Shown: positions 62,896 to 64,000 of the stretch, in pieces
Numbering within the stretch: the stretch's first letter is position 1
How the letters are laid out: each line of letters begins with the position of its first letter
Source: Ignavibacteria bacterium
GTDB taxonomy: Bacteria > Bacteroidota > Ignavibacteria > Ignavibacteriales > Ignavibacteriaceae
NCBI GenBank assembly: GCA_021286645.1
Contig: JAJTBZ010000074.1
Span: 1-64,000 of the forward strand
Length of the DNA: 64,000 nucleotides
Reading direction: 5' to 3'
Made by a program: the position numbers and the translations under genes
Notes under the pieces: generated by a model
Databases searched by the model: none
The model's input: only the letters and a program-made list of their open reading frames with translations
What the model was told of the DNA's origin: nothing

Positions 62896-63007
62896 TCCAT
62901 TACCTTTATATCTTAATAAAATAATTTCAGGGTGACAAGGCCATGGAGTTAACCCTATCACCCTGGATTTTCATCTATCGGAGATTCATTTCCACCCCAT
63001 AGAGACC

Positions 63008-64000
63008 TTACTTCATCAGAACCATTTTCTTTATCTGCATTGATTCGCCGGCGCGTAATTCATAATAATATACACCACTCGATAAATTCTGAGCATTCAC
63101 AATTTGAGTGTATCTTCCTGCAATTTTGTTTCCGGGAATAAACTGCATTACCTTTTCTCCAAGGCTGTTATATATACTAATTGTAACGAACGCATTTTGA
63201 TTTAATGAATATTCAATACTCGTGGTTGGGTTAAAAGGGTTAGGATAGTTTTGGCTTAAATTAAAGCTGACCGGGCTCGAATTTTTTCCGTCAACAACAC
63301 CGACAAAAGCAGGACCTTCATCCGCACCCATGTAAGGTTTTGTTGTATTTCTAACATCACCATCGATATCCTTCGTATAGCCGCTTATTGGAGTTCCGGC
63401 AAATGAAATCGAAGGTTTTGAAACCCAATGCAAATCTTGTGGAGAAACAAACTGACCCGCTGCACCAAATGGGAGAGCCGGATTAACATTTATGCTGTTT
63501 ATGTCTTTAGCTGCAGATGTTTGCCAATTGTTTAGGGTTTTTTGTTTAACTGCATTATATAGTCCCACATAGGCACTTGCGCCTGTTACACACAGGTCAT
63601 TATAATCCGAAGTCTTTAAGCAATTATTTGCAACCGGGCTTGCATATATAGCATATGAACTATCATGATTAACGTTATTGCAGATAATATTGTTTTTCAG
63701 ATTTACCTGCATACCGGCATCATCATATACCCGTATTCCACTGGCAGGATTAATATTGATATTTGTTTTATTAATATATATTGAATTATAGTAGACATTA
63801 ATATTTTGGTCAACAGCATCCAAAGCCAAGCCGTCAATTTCTGAAGCCTGAGTAGTAGCATCGGCTGTATAGCCAAAATCACTAATGAAATTATTATAAA
63901 CATTCGCGGTCTGTCCGGTAACACCCGTACCCGTAGCATAATAAACCAGTAAGCCGTACATTGGTTTTAGAGCAGTTTGGTTTAGAGCTTTTCCATAAAT
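63008..64000 (-). CDS. T9SS-secreted repeat protein, 5' end outside window
   Basis: The frame is open to the window edge, so the start is missing. Visible residues show a right-handed parallel-repeat-like region (NVYNNFISDFGY, NVYYNSIYINKT), typical of beta-helix adhesins, and a C-terminal T9SS domain (LSQNYPNPFNPTTSIEY). It is a secreted surface protein. Length upstream is unknown. Confidence 0.9.
   Translation of the reverse strand: MYGKALNQTALKPMYGLLVYYATGTGVTGQTANVYNNFISDFGYTADATTQASEIDGLALDAVDQNINVYYNSIYINKTNININPASGIRVYDDAGMQVNLKNNIICNNVNHDSSYAIYASPVANNCLKTSDYNDLCVTGASAYVGLYNAVKQKTLNNWQTSAAKDINSINVNPALPFGAAGQFVSPQDLHWVSKPSISFAGTPISGYTKDIDGDVRNTTKPYMGADEGPAFVGVVDGKNSSPVSFNLSQNYPNPFNPTTSIEYSLNQNAFVTISIYNSLGEKVMQFIPGNKIAGRYTQIVNAQNLSSGVYYYELRAGESMQIKKMVLMK

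Overview
The window looks like chromosomal DNA of a Bacteroidota/Ignavibacteriota/Chlorobiota-group bacterium. Evidence: five secreted proteins end in a type IX secretion (T9SS) sorting domain with the PNPFNP signature; several promoters fit the Bacteroidota form TTTG-N19/20-TAnnTTTr; and the rplM-rpsI-rpsB-tsf-pyrH-frr genes are of bacterial type. Both window ends cut through a gene (an SDR epimerase at the left, a T9SS cargo at the right).

Layout. 1-5.5 kb: nucleotide-sugar and glycosyltransferase genes (SDR, wecB, a giant three-module glycosyltransferase). 5.6-13.7 kb: ptsN-like gene, lgt, a SWIM-finger protein, a DUF2723 membrane transferase and two SpoIIE-type phosphatases. 13.8-19.9 kb: comM, whose 3' end is duplicated on the far side of a two-gene Gabija-type defence island (TOPRIM ATPase plus UvrD-like helicase). 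20-24.7 kb: tandem paralogous secreted proteins, a metallo-beta-lactamase-fold enzyme, DUF169 and a Rieske lipoprotein. 24.7-29.9 kb: GDP-fucose synthase and the translation operon on the minus strand. 30.5-39.1 kb: secreted protease, a VanX-like dipeptidase lacking a normal start codon, M14 peptidase, TerB-like protein and a glycosyltransferase.

39.1-45.7 kb is an accessory graveyard. A Pro-Arg-Glu tRNA array is present twice in whole or degenerate form. It is surrounded by tRNA-derived elements whose arms have been replaced by small hairpins, by tandem copies of the tRNA-Glu 3' end plus its terminator, and by a decayed toxin-antitoxin pair, a pseudo-protease/TPR gene, an IS3-family element with a nonsense codon, and remnants of DUF4160 and HicB-like genes.

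45.7-64 kb holds T9SS cargos (14-repeat YCF48-like protein, alpha-amylase, C45-type amidohydrolase, a parallel-repeat-like protein), a LytS/LytTR two-component pair, an RRM protein, a beta-lactamase-fold hydrolase, a Crp/Fnr regulator, an M14 peptidase and small stress or membrane proteins.

The strongest candidates for a second look are the Gabija island inserted at comM with a foreign-looking duplicated comM 3' end, and the family of tRNA-derived elements around 39-43 kb and 48 kb.
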